From NCBI GenBank assembly GCA_030762935.1, contig CM060897.1, positions 115,533,676 through 115,597,675 on the forward strand: a DNA stretch of 64,000 bases, written 5' to 3'. Below, piece by piece: positions 21,413 to 33,537 of this stretch. The DNA is from Hymenopus coronatus (lineage: Eukaryota > Arthropoda > Insecta > Mantodea > Hymenopodidae). The notes under the pieces were generated by a model. That model was not told the origin of the DNA and made no database searches. It worked only from the letters and a program-made list of their open reading frames with translations. How positions within the stretch are numbered: position 1 is the stretch's first letter; each line of letters begins with the position of its first letter. A program made the translations under genes and the position numbers.

Positions 21413-22814
21413 ATTAAAAAAGTAAAAACATCATTAAATGTTTGAATCAAAGCCCCCGATATAACTGAAGCAGCTAAAATGGGATATAGAAATGAACCGT
21501 GAATTAAGATACAATTTATAAGAAATTTACATAGTTTTTGGGGGGGGGCCTTTGAAGTCCATTATACCACGAAGAAAGTTTATATAATATTTTATTACTG
21601 ATAAACGTTAAGTAATATTCGTATATGTCCTACACAAAAGATTTAAATCTCTTTAAAACTCACAATATTTTAAAAATAACTTGTATGTCACAAGCCATTT
21701 CTTAGTTATCTGTTTTAAATGGATTGAAGTTATTCATTACTATTTCATGATGTTAAGACTCTCTCGATCTTCAGTTGTTTTTCAGAATTCATATTTATAT
21801 TAATTCATTTAAGTATAAAAAGTGTGAAGTAATATAGTTCAATATACATAAATGTTATTTAATATGCTATAAGGGTATTTTTATAGTAGAGTAAGCTTAA
21901 TGTAATTAATCACAATTTTAATTAGTGCTGGATACCAGTTACAAAGTTGCTGGCTTTCCCATAGGTAATATTTTACTTTAGAATAGTTTGTTTTTATTTT
22001 ATTTCAGTTCTATTACACTTCAACTGTTTTTATACTATAAATATTAACTTACTACTTTTGATTTTAATGTAAGTTTGTAACTTAGTTAAATATCTGAAAA
22101 AATTAAATAATTGATAACTAATTTGTAATATCTTTTAACTGAAAATACATTTATTTGGGTGCCCAGGAAGCATATTCACAGCTTATTTATTAAGGTAACG
22201 CTGGTGTGAAATTTCTAAATCCAACAGTTTTAAACTAATGAGACTGAAATTTTGGACATGCATTTATGTTGTACAGTAGCTACATACTATAAAATTTGGT
22301 TTATTTATCATAAGTAGTTTTTAAGTTATTAATTTTTAAATTAAAAAACTGGCGCCAAATTCAAAACTCTCCACACGATGAAAACGATGAAAAATGTATT
22401 TTTTTATTTTTCAAAATATGCATTCAAGTATCAGGAACAGAACTATTATATAAATTTATTGTACCACAATTATTTCCTTAAAGCAAGAAGCAGACAGGAA
22501 TTCAAGAAATTTTATAATACAATTGGCTTTAAAAATTAATATGTACAACAAAATTAGGACTTTTAAAAAAGCATATGACAGAAACCCTTTTGGAGCATTT
22601 TGAACGGCAAAAAATGTTGAAAAAGCTATAAACGAGTATATCAAGTTTTAAAGTTAATAACATTTTCCCTTTAAGTTACATACCTTCAAAGAGCCTAAAA
22701 CCCTTCAGACACATAAATTGGATCCTTCTTCTTCTTTGTCTCCTTTGCAGCAGTTTTTTTCTTTTTTAGTTTAAGAGAAATATTATTTAATTGTCATTGT
22801 ATTAATTTCTTAGT
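21413..22814. other. No gene seen; AT-rich
   Basis: About 1.4 kb. TCAAAGCCCCCGATATAACT at about 21450 resembles the SINE-E tail. Otherwise there are no recognisable elements or reading frames. Confidence 0.4.
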
Positions 22815-23105
22815 TAAACGAAAAATCTATATGACATAAATGTGTTTTTTAACGAGATCTACAATTTTTGTGTAGTAAGTTTTGTATATCTCTCGCGGTT
22901 TACCAATTATGCAAAATTAGTCCAGATTGAAACGGTCGTCAGACGCTATTCCCAACAATTTCAATTGATTCATTTTATTTGTGATATATACAAATTTTAA
23001 ACAAAATCGTTAGAGCCATTTTTGAGAAAAGCAAAATTTTCGAAAACGTTTTCGAAAATCTGAGTTTGAGGTGGCGGGATTTTTTTCAGGTGGTGTATGT
23101 TCCTT
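22815..23105 (+). mobile_element. Family H internal fragment
   Basis: Middle section only, from AAAAATCTATATGACATAAA through TGTGTAGTAAGTTTTGTATATC to the GAGGTGGCGGGATTTTTTTC phrase. Both ends are missing. Confidence 0.65.
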
Positions 23106-23637
23106 TCATTTTTGTAAGATATTGTCTGAAGAAATGTTCAAAAGTTTGAGTGATAATACATTCAATTAATTACTATAATTTCTCCCATTGTAGAATAGAA
23201 AATAAAACATCCATAAATTTCGCACTGCTAACCAGCGGCGAAAGAGAATTTCGCCTCACTATCTCTATCTCTTTCTTACTCCATATGTGTACAACCGGAT
23301 TATTCTCGTTTGAGACCCACGCTACTGCACAAAGTTTTTGACATTTTTCTGCTGCGTAAAGGGTTAAAAGTGGCTTGGTTTTGCTTGTCGAAGTTAACTC
23401 CACCTGAAGTTAGACTATTATTTTGCTTACACTGGCTGAAATGCCAAGTTCATTGGTGCGATGGGAAACCTCAGCGACGCAAAATTTATTTTCGGAAATC
23501 GCTGATACTCCACATCGCACCAATAAGCGCGTTACCTAAGGCAATGAAGCAAATGCAACCTTTAAAATACAAGGATCACTTCATAAAAAATGTACACTGA
23601 TTTGTTTTATTACAAATTTACTTTGTTTAATATTTCT
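23106..23637. other. Unassigned, with a hairpin
   Basis: No gene is recognised. An open frame of 96 codons at 23310-23600 has no recognisable motif and overlaps an imperfect inverted repeat (23452-23524). Confidence 0.35.
23452..23524. repeat. Imperfect inverted repeat, 26-base arms
   Basis: Left arm 23452-23477 starts ATTGGTGCGATG and ends CAGCGA. Right arm 23499-23524 starts TCGCTGAT and ends CATCGCACCAAT. The outer 12 bases match perfectly, and the spacer is 21 bases. Confidence 0.8.
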
Positions 23638-24860
23638 TTATAGTTCTTCAATAAAGTCTCCCTGCTTCGCTACAACTAAATCCCAAAGTCTCGGCCGGGG
23701 TTCGATCCCAAGCGACCGCATGTGAGATTTGTGGTGGACAAAACGGCGCTGGGGCGGGTTTTCTCCGGGTACTCCGGTTTCCCCCGCCATCGCATTCCAC
23801 CGGTGCTCCATCATCATTCACGTATCATCAGTGTCACCACCTGTGGCGCCATTAGTAGCTAAAGTGGGCGTTAAACACACTATCAAAGTCTCGGAAGCTC
23901 TATTAATCCATCCAGGATATCACTTCTGTTCATCTGTCAAATGGTGGAAGAAAGCTCTCCCTGAGAAGGATAACGATATCCACGCATAGGTTCTGTCAAC
24001 TTAGGGAATAAGTCAAAGTCTAGTGGCTTCATCCGTGCAGTAGGAAGGATGCGGCAACACTTTCCATCCATATTTACGCTGTTTTTGGGCTACAACATTG
24101 TCAATATATGGGTGAGCATTGACGTGGAGACTCCGGCATCTGAGGTTGAATTTTGTGCATATTTTACGCAGATTTTGCTTAAAGTTATGATAGTAAACTA
24201 CTTTGGCACTTGCTCCATATGGAATTCTACCTGTGATGATGACCCGTTGGTGATCATAAGCAAAAATCATAAGCTTGAATTTTGATTGACCGTGTCGAAA
24301 ACATTTTGGACGTGGAGAATCTGAGGCTTTCCGGCACTTCACTGTTATTTTAACTCCGGTTAAAAGTCTCTAATCCATGTTTCATCAACAGCGACAATTC
24401 AACACAAGAATCCTTGACCTTCACAGTTTGAATCATTGTTTGTGCAAGATTGCAATGCCCAGGCGTTTCTGCTACTCTTTAGCAGTCAAACAATGTGGAA
24501 CTCACCTTGCAAAAATATTTCTGTTTTTCAAATCATTTTTCAATACGCGGAATACTGATGGTGAGGAAATTCACGTGGCTTCAGAGAGTTTATCTTAAGT
24601 CGCACGGCAATTTTTTTTCAAAATCATCTGCCACAAGTTTCACACTTCGTTCATTTTGTTGACGATTTTGGCCTTCCGTGTCTTGGATTGTCGAGCACCA
24701 CTAAAATGATTAATTCAACGTGAAACTGCACTACAATCCACTGTGAGCTCACGACAAACTTCACTAAAGCTCTGTGGATTTCTGTCGGGTAAGTTTCGAT
24801 CTTGATGTACTAGCTCTGATCTTCAACTGTCACAGTACCCGAGAAAACTGCTGGCTCCAT
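23638..24860 (-). pseudogene. Mariner-type transposase, split by a SINE
   Basis: Read on the minus strand from ATG (24858-24860, MEPAVFSGTV) to the stop at 23638-23640 (VVAKQGDFIEEL). Recognisable mariner landmarks in order are: a GRPKSSTKT-like linker; SARWVPHCLTA-like 'VSSTLF' remains; VDETWIRDF with the first catalytic Asp; ASDSPRPKCFRHGQSKFKL; then AYDHQRVIITGRIPYG and GWKVLPHPSY. Removing the SINE and one target copy leaves 1023 bases, or 341 codons, the usual mariner transposase size. The second catalytic motif reads LHVNAHPYI, where HDNA would be expected, so Asp is lost. The SPDLxPxD block is deleted, and there are several stops and frameshifts. It is an inactive relic of a mariner family widespread in arthropods. 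Confidence 0.75.
23695..23883 (+). mobile_element. SINE-A with 11-base target duplication
   Basis: A 5'-truncated SINE-A (GGGGTTCGATCCCAAGCGAC to TAAAGTGGGCGTTAAACACA). It is flanked by CAAAGTCTCGG at 23684-23694 and again at 23884-23894. The duplication lies inside mariner codons, and reading through with one target copy restores the frame ELPRLWDLVVAKQGDF. The SINE is therefore younger than the mariner. Confidence 0.85.
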
Positions 24861-25301
24861 TTCTACCTCTCACCAATGTTATGTTAAAGTACACACGAAA
24901 AAACAAAAACAGGGATTCTTCCTCAAGCTCCTAGCCACATCTGACGTAATTTTAATTGTTGTTGCATCATCCAATCCACAATAATATTAACCTGTGCATT
25001 CTTTCTGAAATCTCTCGTATCACAATAATACCGGTTCAGAACTAAACGACAGACTTAGTCATATTAGTAGAGAAGTAATTGTACGTAACTCTCATCAAAT
25101 ATCGGAACTGTGCTATATCACATCTCTTGCAGTATCTTTTTGCTATGAGGTGCGTCTCATTAAGGAGTGTGGTGTTACATAAATAGAGGTCACAAGTGCA
25201 ATATCTGGACACAGTAGAGGACAATTGCAGCATATATAACTGCAGCCTGGAAGTTTATTGAACAATATTTTGCCCATCTAAGGGAATCCTTTGCAGTGGC
25301 G
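24861..25301. other. No gene seen
   Basis: Probably includes the 5' untranslated and terminal part of the mariner relic, but no terminal inverted repeat could be matched by eye. Confidence 0.35.
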
Positions 25302-26345
25302 TTTTATCTTCTCTAGCACGTATGTACATACATTATCATAGTAGCTAGAGGATGTATTGCATTCCACTTAAACTTTTTATGCCAAGATTTCCCCGGAAAT
25401 GTATGTTTTGAGATTCCCTAAGTTCGAAAAAAGCATTTTTAGGAAAAGATCTGGGTGTATGTGTGGACAGCATAGCTCAAAAACGAAAAGAAAGTTAAAA
25501 ACCAAATTAGCTATTTTTGTTTAGTATCTTACAAGACAGCTGAGGCCGAGTGATTAGACCACTTGCCTCTCACCTAGACGATCTGGAATCGATCCCAAGC
25601 AACCGCATGTGAGATTTGTGGTGGGCAAAGCGGCGCAGGAGCGGCTTTTCTCCGGGTTCTCTGGTATCCCCCGCCACTACATTCCACCGACGCTCCATCT
25701 TCATCGCTTGCGGTGCCACAAGTAGTAAAAAATCCAAAAATGATGTGACGCGACGATTTAAAAAAAAGTTTCCCACCAAAAGCTACCCTTTACATGGAAC
25801 GATTTTTAAACATTTTGTTTTTCTCAAAAATGGCTGTATCGATTTAGATGAAAATATTGCAGATTAAAGACATTTGCATCAGAAGTAAAATTCATATTTT
25901 GAATTTTTTGGGAATAGGCTCTAAAGACCTCTTTATTCAGGTCGGGTTTTGCTAGATTTTAAATAATGGTTAAACCGTAAGAAATAGACAAAAACTTCAT
26001 AAACAAAACTGTAGATCTGATTAACACACCTAATTTAAGTCACTTGCGTTTTTCTTGTAGGATTGATCATTTTAAAGATATTCCTTGTCATTAGATTCAA
26101 TTTTAAACTACCAAATCTTTCTCAAACGGGACCAGTGTGTCATATAGCTACCAGCTTTTAAAAGATTTGACTATTCTTTAACATAATGTATTCGCTTATT
26201 TCCTTTGTACTTACGAAGAAGCAAGTAATAAGATAAATTCTGCTAATATTTATCTGGTTTAGCTTTATATAGGTAAAAGAATAATCGTTTGTATATGTGA
26301 AATATCTAGAGAAAGTTATATGAATGGAACGTATTCAGATTTTTT
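25302..26345 (-). mobile_element. Family H element with SINE-A inserted
   Basis: Hairpin end at about 25309 (CTTCTCTAGCACGTATGTAC). The body is interrupted at 25536 and resumes at 25729 (AAAATGATGTGACGCGACGA). The opposite end is ATATGAATGGAACGTATTCAGA. Confidence 0.75.
25537..25728 (+). mobile_element. SINE-A inside family H
   Basis: Has A box GGCCGAGTGATTAGACCACT, anticodon-like CTCTCACC and B box GAATCGATCCC, then GGTGGGCAAAGCGGCGCAGG and TTCTCCGGGTTCTCTGG. It interrupts the family H phrase that normally reads TATCTTCCAAGGATGCGACA. The flanks are too worn to call the duplication exactly. Confidence 0.75.
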
Positions 26346-27019
26346 AAAAAAAAAATCTCTATAGTAATTATTTTGTATTTTGGTATAATACACATAGCTG
26401 TCTTCAATCAGAACGAAGTGTGACTCACTTAATACAAACATAAATAAATTATATGGTATTGTGATATAACGTTAATAGTTCAGCATCTATAAAGAATTGT
26501 CTTCAAGATTCACTACTGTTTACGTTATAAATACATCTTATAATAACCTTGTAAGATTAGTACCCTGTTCATAGTTGATTTAATTACACACATGTTTAAT
26601 GTGACATTTGAATGTTATATTTACATCAATCTCCGATTGTGCAATATTTTCATTGTATACATTTACATTTAAATTTTATTACAGATGCTATTATTTTGGT
26701 GCTAGAATATATCATACATTCTTTGTATACTTACCTTTAAGCTGTTATTTTTAAGTAATCATAGATATATTTTGTTTAAATTCTTTAAGCAAGTTTTATT
26801 TGCAAGTATTATGAGACAAAGAGGCAAATTGATAGCCAGTGATGGCAATAACACTTTCTACTACAACGCTAAAACAATTGAACAGCGACAACTTACAAAA
26901 TTGACCAAGCACTTAAAATTAAAACCAACAATAACCAATAAGCACTCGAAAATGCTTGACTTTATTTTAAACAACCGTTGTGCTTAGTACCTTTGTACTA
27001 TCTTTTATGATTTATTCAT
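26346..27019. other. No gene seen; AT-rich
   Basis: Contains an open frame of 71 codons at 26772-26987, rich in Lys, Thr and Asn, without recognisable motifs. I do not call it a gene. Confidence 0.35.
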
Positions 27020-27390
27020 AGTAAGTTTACATAAAGATCCAATCGAATGAAGAGAAATTCACGTGATATTTCCAGAAAATTCTTAAACATAAGGATTTTA
27101 ACCAAAATCTTTGAAGCCAGTTTTGAGTAAACAGAATTTTTCGAAAAATTGTATATATAAATGTTATTTTTGGGTTAATGTTAGTTACGATGATGATTGA
27201 AAACGCACACAAAAGCGGATATTTCTGTAGAAGTACATTTGTTTCGAGGACATCAAAGCATTTATTTGCGATAAAATTTTGGTATTGACGGTGAAATGCA
27301 ATTAGAATGCAATTTTCTGCTTAGTATATGCAAGTAGTACAGAAACCAAAACTACAGATATAATGGTATTAAAATCCCTAATTAGATGCT
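27020..27390 (+). mobile_element. Family H fragment, strongly diverged
   Basis: Only the family order of phrases remains: TTTCCAGAAAATTCTTAAAC, TTTTAACCAAAATCTTTGAAGCC, then a CACACAAAAGC spot and GGTGAAATGCAATTAG. It has lost both ends. Confidence 0.45.
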
Positions 27391-27489
27391 AAATAATATA
27401 ATAAGTATCTTTGAATAAATTAGTAAAAATGGCATTAAGATCACGAGAAAATGTTATTAAAATCTGGACATCTATTACCGACACGTGCT

Positions 27490-27880
27490 TCACTTGGTCA
27501 TGGTGTAGATGGAGTACCCTGGACGCGCGTTTCCACAACTTTCGTTGTCATCCTCTTGCAGGTTTGCAGATATCTGAGGAAGTTGGGCAACATCGGCATC
27601 TAATATAGGCGTCTAATCGACAGTAGTGCCTTCTGGTGGTAGAAGTAGGACATCATTGACACCTGCCTGCTTCTTTCTAATCCTTGGTGACCTCTGGTGG
27701 GACATCTCGGAACTGTTTGCTGGTTTAGAGTCTACTGCTTGACTTTATATTGTTTTTTGTACAAATTTTAAAATGAAGTAGACTCTAAACCAGCAAACAG
27801 TTCCAAGATGTCCCACCAGAGGTCACCAAGGACTAGAAAGAAGAAGGCAGTTGTTAATGATGTCCTACTTCCACCACAAG
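27490..27880 (-). repeat. Fold-back of an unknown coding-like sequence
   Basis: Arms at 27630-27736 and 27777-27880 are inverted copies about 105 bases long, around 90% alike, with a 40-base spacer. Each arm reads as protein away from the spacer (SHQRSPRTRKKKAVVNDVLL in the right arm). The left-arm reading continues on the minus strand for another ~130 bases (DADVAQLPQISANLQEDDNE), with one stop. The protein is not recognised. A retroelement or a processed host gene piece would both fit. Confidence 0.6.
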
Positions 27881-28535
27881 AATTTGGTATTTAAGTTTAG
27901 TATCTTCCAAGGATGCGACACGAAGGTTTTCAAGAAAATCCCAGAAACCAAACTACACTTTACAAGGAAGAAATGTATAAAATTTTGATTTTCTCAAAAA
28001 TGTCTGTAACAATTTTGATTAAAGTCTCCTATATTTAAGATATTTTCATGCCCAACAAATTGTATATTTTGATTTTTTTGGGTAGCCTCTAAAGTACTCT
28101 TTATTCTGGATGATTTTTATTGGATTTTGCATAACTAGTAAACCGTAAGAGATAGACAAAAACTTACTACACAAAAACTGTAGATGAAGATAGAACACAC
28201 AATTTATGACATGCACATTTTTTCGTGGAGTTGATCGTCTTTGAGATATTTCATTTTATTAATTTCAGCTTTAAAAAACATACATTTCTCATACAGCAAT
28301 TTTTCAACTCCTGTCTATACCAACAAAGGAACTTCAATCACATAGCAACCAGATTTTGACTATCTCTTTAAGGTATATACTCCCTTATTTCGCTTCTACT
28401 TATAAGAAGCAAATAATAAGACTATTTCTGATAATTTTTTCTCGATTAGCATGAAGTAAATAGAAGCATAAGCTTTTTAACATTAATTTGTTGCAGAGAT
28501 GTAGAGAATGTCATGTGAATGGAACACATGATTTT
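27881..28535 (-). mobile_element. Family H element, 3' part missing
   Basis: Begins inside the element at AATTTGGTATTTAAGTTTAG, directly after the fold-back, and runs to GTGAATGGAACACATGA. The hairpin and GT tract are absent. Confidence 0.75.
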
Positions 28536-29326
28536 TTTTTTATGGTGATGAGGGTACGTAGTGTTAAAAAGTGAAAGTGTATATGTTTGTACCACGAAGA
28601 AGGTGAGGAAAGAAGAATTCCCATACCTCGCGTGTTCCTGGCGATCAGAATTACTTAATGTTTGCTATCCTAATTTGAGAGCCGTATAAGCTCTGTATGT
28701 TTGTTTGGTAGTCGGTTTGCGCTCAGAGCAGGCCCATAACGTTGACTATTTCAGGAGTTTAGCGTCCATTTTGTGTGACCTGAGAGAAATTACGTCCCGA
28801 AGGTAGAGTCCGAAAACACAGATATCAATTTCCGGTAGAGGTAGCGGGGGGGGGGTGAATTGGAGATGCGGGGTTTTGATATTGCATGAACATAGCCACA
28901 AAAGCACACACTCGGCACAAGTCTGTTGTACCGATAGTGCGTGCGCCAATCGTGTAACTAAACATTTAGACTCGGATTTGAACACACCCCGCTGCCCATG
29001 GACCGCAAGTCCCGGTTATTCTGGTGGGATTTCAAATGATCTGCTTCGCAAACACGCCGAACATGCATGTGGACCTGATCATCCCAACTCATCCAATTAT
29101 GAATTCGATTACTTTTATCAATACCTCTTCCTGATTTCTGTAGATCTAGCCTAATATTACGTATTACTAGTTATACTAATGGTTACAAATTTGATCAATA
29201 TTATACCCTTTTATTCCCATAATTTTAACCCTTTGTTACTCGCATGAATTGTTGTTAAGTGTTTACTCGGGTGGGGGACAAGGATCATACATTTTACATT
29301 CTTACTTTAAACCAAGTTTTACTTTT
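28536..29326. other. No gene seen
   Basis: Includes a G run and a somewhat GC-richer part (28740-29060). An open frame at 28855-29154 of 99 codons has no recognisable motif. Confidence 0.35.
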
Positions 29327-29944
29327 TCTACACGTACTATTTATATAGAGAAGTTATTGTAGTGCATACAACAATTCGGTACCAAGATTTCACCGGAAAT
29401 ACATGTTTTGGGTCCCCTTGAGTACGAAAAAAGCATATTTAGAAAAAGGTCCGTGTGTGTCTTTAAACAGCATAGCTCAAAAAACGAAAATATATGGACA
29501 ATTTGTTGAAACATTTTATTTTCCCAAAAATGGTTCTAATGATATTGATTGAATCTCTTGTATTTATGATATGTATTTTACTTGTCATGTAAATATCATC
29601 AATTCTCTTGCAAGAACTTCTGCATACCTGTTTATTCTGGACGAGTTTTTCTGAATATCACATAACTGATAAACCGTAAGAAATAGATATAGATCTCGTT
29701 AACACACATATTTTATGTCATATAATATATATTTTTTGTGTAGTTGACTTTTTCAAGACATTCCTTGTTATGGTTCAGTTTTAAATACCAACTTGAAATT
29801 TTTCTCATATGTGGAACTTTTAAACTCCTGGCCACGCAAATTAGCACGATTACCACAAAGTAAATAGAAGCATAAGCTTATTAACAATAATTTGTTACAG
29901 ATATATAGAGAAAGTCATATGAATAGAGAATATCGGATTTTTTT
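29327..29944 (-). mobile_element. Family H element, internally deleted
   Basis: Both ends are present (ACTTTTTCTACACGTACTAT and ATATGAATAGAGAATATCGGA). About 250 bases are missing after the GTCTTTAAACAGCATAGCTC phrase and within the fourth quarter. Confidence 0.75.
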
Positions 29945-30629
29945 AATAAAGATAATTCTGTGGGATAAAAAAGAAACTTGTTTTACTTATTTATAAAAAT
30001 AACATTTGTGTAAAATAAAACATATATTCAAAATAATACATGTATATTTACTTGCAAAATTAAGTACCTGTCTCATTTTCTATTCAAAACTGAGTTTATA
30101 AGATGTTCATATTAATAGTGCATTCTTTAGAAATATATTAGAAGATTTTTTTTCCTTTAACCTTCCAGGTATCGTCTATTGTTATTAAAATTCCACCCAT
30201 ATTTCACTAAATTTCAAATGATATTTCCTGGTATACATGTATTTACAGGCAATTCACGTATATGTCTCTCAAATTAGTAAAGCAAGGCCACTTTAGAACA
30301 CTTTATAGAACATTTCCTGGTTTATTTATCTCTTGAACTTTTACAATTGTCCCCGGGATAATTGTCTTTGTTTACAGTGTTACGTAGGTGGTTCTTGAAA
30401 AATCAAGCAATTTTAGGGTACATTGTCGAATATTTACAGGAAGTTTAGGAATTTTAGACCCGTGAAATGTTGCAAAGAAAATCTGCCCTCCTTAAGCCCA
30501 TGACACGATCATTACACACCAATTCCTCATCTTCACTAATAAGTATATCTTTCTATCCTTAGCAGCATACATATGTGCAAAGATTAAGTTGTTGTTGTTA
30601 TTATTATTACTATTATTCACTAGGATAAA
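29945..30629. other. No gene seen; AT-rich
   Basis: Unassigned. It ends in a short ATT-rich tract (30590-30620) that precedes the retrotransposon fragment. Confidence 0.4.
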
Positions 30630-30975
30630 GAGTATAAGCCACTAGCGAGGCCAATTTCATCGTATGGAAGTGAAGCTTGGGCAATACGACGAAATGATCA
30701 ACATCGTATCACAATGAATGAAATTACATTTTTAGAAGAATTGGGATACACCTAACTAGATAAGAAAAAGAATATAGATGTTATGGAAGAATTAAAAATT
30801 GATCTAATACTAGAAAAAATTCAGAATTATCGTTGAAATTGGAGGTCACATGTGTTCAGAATGTCTGCATCAAGAATTCCACATCAAATATTAAAGTGTA
30901 GACAAGGAAGAAGACTGTTAGTCGGTGGATGAAGGAATGAAATGAGACCGTAACAGACCATTATGCCTAGATGAT
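30630..30975 (+). pseudogene. Non-LTR retrotransposon reverse transcriptase C-terminus
   Basis: Reads PISSYGSEAWAIRRNDQHRI, then MNEITFLEELGYT, stop, DKKKNIDVMEELKIDLIL, EKIQNYR, stop, NWRSHVFRMSASRIPHQILK, then GRRLLVGG. The sequence YGSEAW, KN-x-EELK, NYR-x-NW-x-HV-x-RM, RIP and GRR-x-x-G is the hallmark C-terminal part of reverse transcriptases of animal non-LTR elements. Three in-frame stops are present and the 5' part is missing, as in typical 5'-truncated dead copies. Confidence 0.8.
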
Positions 30976-31289
30976 TATGATTATTTTTATCAGTATTGTT
31001 CTTGAAGGGTGTGGTGCCCACTGGTAAAAAGTGGCAGTATTACAAATAGATAGTTACCTAGAAAGTAGTGTAAATATAGATAGCGAGATAAACTTATAGA
31101 ACACCCATAATATGCAGTACAAGTATTGTCTAAATGCAGAATATAGACAGTAACAACTTTTGATATAATTACCAACACTTTGCAGAAACACTAACATAAA
31201 AGATCACGTGGGTGACACTCCTCACCCAAAAGCACACAGCAAAGCAAAATTTCAGCTTCACACACTCTGCAAGAGTAACTACGTAACTA
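30976..31289. other. No gene seen
   Basis: Short unassigned stretch. The first ~60 bases may be the 3' tail of the retrotransposon. Confidence 0.4.
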
Positions 31290-32131
31290 AAAATCTGATT
31301 GCTCCATTCACATGACTTTCTCTACATCTCTGCAACAAATTATTGTTAAAAAGTTTATACTTCTATTGACTTCAGGATAATCTAAAAAAATAGCAGATAT
31401 AGTCGTATTACTTATTTCCTTGTAAGTAGCAGCAAAATAAAGGAGTACCTTAGGGTCAAGTGATAGTCTAAAGATGGTAGCAATGATAATGAAGTTCCTA
31501 GGTTTGTATGGACTGGAGTTGACAAATTCCGGTATGAGAAAAGCGCAAATTTTTAAAGATGAAACCAAAAATAAGTAACATCTAAAAAATGTTCAACTCC
31601 ACGAAAAATTTTATATAATATAAATTGTACGTTTTAACGCGCTACATTTTTGTGAGGTAAGTTTTTGTCCAGCAGTTTTGCAAAATTTCGTAAAATTCAT
31701 CCAGAATAAAGTAGTCTTCAGAAGCTATTACCAGAAAATTCAAGATATATATTTTATTTGTCAGGTAAATATCTTTAATATACGATGTTTTCATCAACAT
31801 CGTTAGAGCCATTTTAAGGAAAATCAAAATTTTCGAAAAATGTTCCATGTAGAGGGTAGTTTGGGGTGGGGGATTTTTCTCAAAAGTTTCGTGTCGCATC
31901 CCTGGAAAATACTTAACTTCACTACCAAGTTTGGTATTTTACCGACTTTCGTTTTTGAGTTATCTGTTCACAGACACACGAGCACAGGTCACACACGAAC
32001 CTTTTTCTAATTTTTTTGTAAAGGGGACCCTAAAACTTATATTTCTGGTGAAATCTCGGTATCGAATTTTTGGGTGGAGTGCAATACTTTCTCTATACAC
32101 TATGTACATATTGCGAGTAGAGAAAGTAAAA
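31290..32131 (+). mobile_element. Family H element, full length
   Basis: Begins TCTGATTGCTCCATTCACAT after CTAAAAA. Hairpin and GAGAAAGTAAAA end at about 32090-32131. Confidence 0.8.
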
Positions 32132-32653
32132 TGTTGTCAATATATTCATTAGAAGCTACCTAAGCCCGCATAGCTTAAAGCTCATTCTTAGAACTGTAAC
32201 AATGAAAGATAATACGCTGGGTAACACCTGTCACCTACGCGAATAACGAAGTGTTAAAAGATGATATAATGCACTAGCGTTAGTGTTTGCAGATGATCAT
32301 ATCATGACATATTCAGAAAAAATATTCACAAGACGATATGTTATAAAAAAACTCTTTTTCTCCAACCCTTAGTTTGTCACAAACTGGTTACAATCTACTC
32401 ACAAACAGATATGCTTCGTAACAGTTGTGCCGTATAGCTTCTTCTCGACGTTCGCTGCGACGGTGATACTGCTCGCCACGAAATTCCCATCGGAGTTCAC
32501 GCATCTGTTGCATGCGATGCATCCGGTGACAATATTGAATAACTACTAGGGTTTAATATAGGGCTTATGTGACTTTCAGGTTTATTCACCTCAAAGTCGT
32601 CCCTAGAATTTTTAGGGAATGCCCCTCGCTTTGGCTGAGGCAGCAAGATATGT
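32132..32653. other. Unassigned, with a small Arg-rich frame
   Basis: On the minus strand about 32395-32550 reads HRMHRMQQMRELRWEFRGEQ then YHRRSERREEAIRHNCYEAY before a stop. It is more GC-rich than its surroundings and coding-like, but short and not recognised. It may be a transposon piece or chance. Confidence 0.25.
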
Positions 32654-33537
32654 TTTCTACTTTCTCTAGCTCGTGTGTACAATGTACATATGGATAGAGA
32701 AGGTACTGTGTTCTACCCAAAAATTCGATGTCGATATTTCACCGGAAATATGTTTTGAACTCCCCTGCGTATGACAAAAGCAGTTTTAGAAAAAGCTTTG
32801 TATGTGTCAGTGAACAGCATACCTCAAAAATGAAAAGACTGTTAAAAACCAAACTTGGTACCTACTTAAGTTTAATATATTCCAAAAATGCTACATGAAG
32901 ATTTTCAAGAGAATCTCCCCACCTTAAACTACACTTTACATGGATTCATTTTTTAAAATTTTGTTTTCTCAAAAATGACTGTAACAATTTTAGTTAAGAT
33001 ACCCAATATTAAAGATATTTACATCACAAATAAACTATATTTTTAATTTTCTGGGAATAGCCTCTGAAGTCCTCGTTATCCTGGGTAAGTGTTGCAGAAT
33101 TTTGCATAACGGTTAAACCGTAAGATATAGGCAAAAACTTACTATACATATATTGTAGAACTGGTTAAAACACATAATATATACGTTTGCTATATAGAGC
33201 TGGATGTTTCTGCGATACTCCTTGTTATTGGTTTCAATTGTGAACTACTTAAACTTTTCTGAAACGGGAAGTGAAGTTTTGTGTGATCTCTGCTTTACAG
33301 CAGGCCATGCAGAGCGAGCCGAAGTTCAGTTGTTTCAAATAGGACCAGCTTTTAAAAGATTTGACTATCGATTTATCCTAGTGTATTCATTCTGCTTACA
33401 AGGAAGCAAGTGATTAAGACAATTTCTGCTAATATTTACCTTGACTAGCATACGTAGAGACATTAATCTTTTGTAAGAAATGTAGTTTGTGTAACAGCTA
33501 CAGAAAGTCATGTGAATGGATCACACAACGATTTTTT
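32654..33537 (-). mobile_element. Family H element, full length
   Basis: Hairpin end at about 32658 (ACTTTCTCTAGCTCGTGTGT); opposite end CATGTGAATGGATCACACAACGA. A short extra piece (ATCTCTGCTTTACAGCAGGC, about 33285) is not seen in other copies. Confidence 0.8.

Noticed and set aside
28855..29154. 99-codon open frame with Cys/His residues
   Set aside because: No regular zinc-finger spacing, no recognisable domain, and no splice or promoter context.
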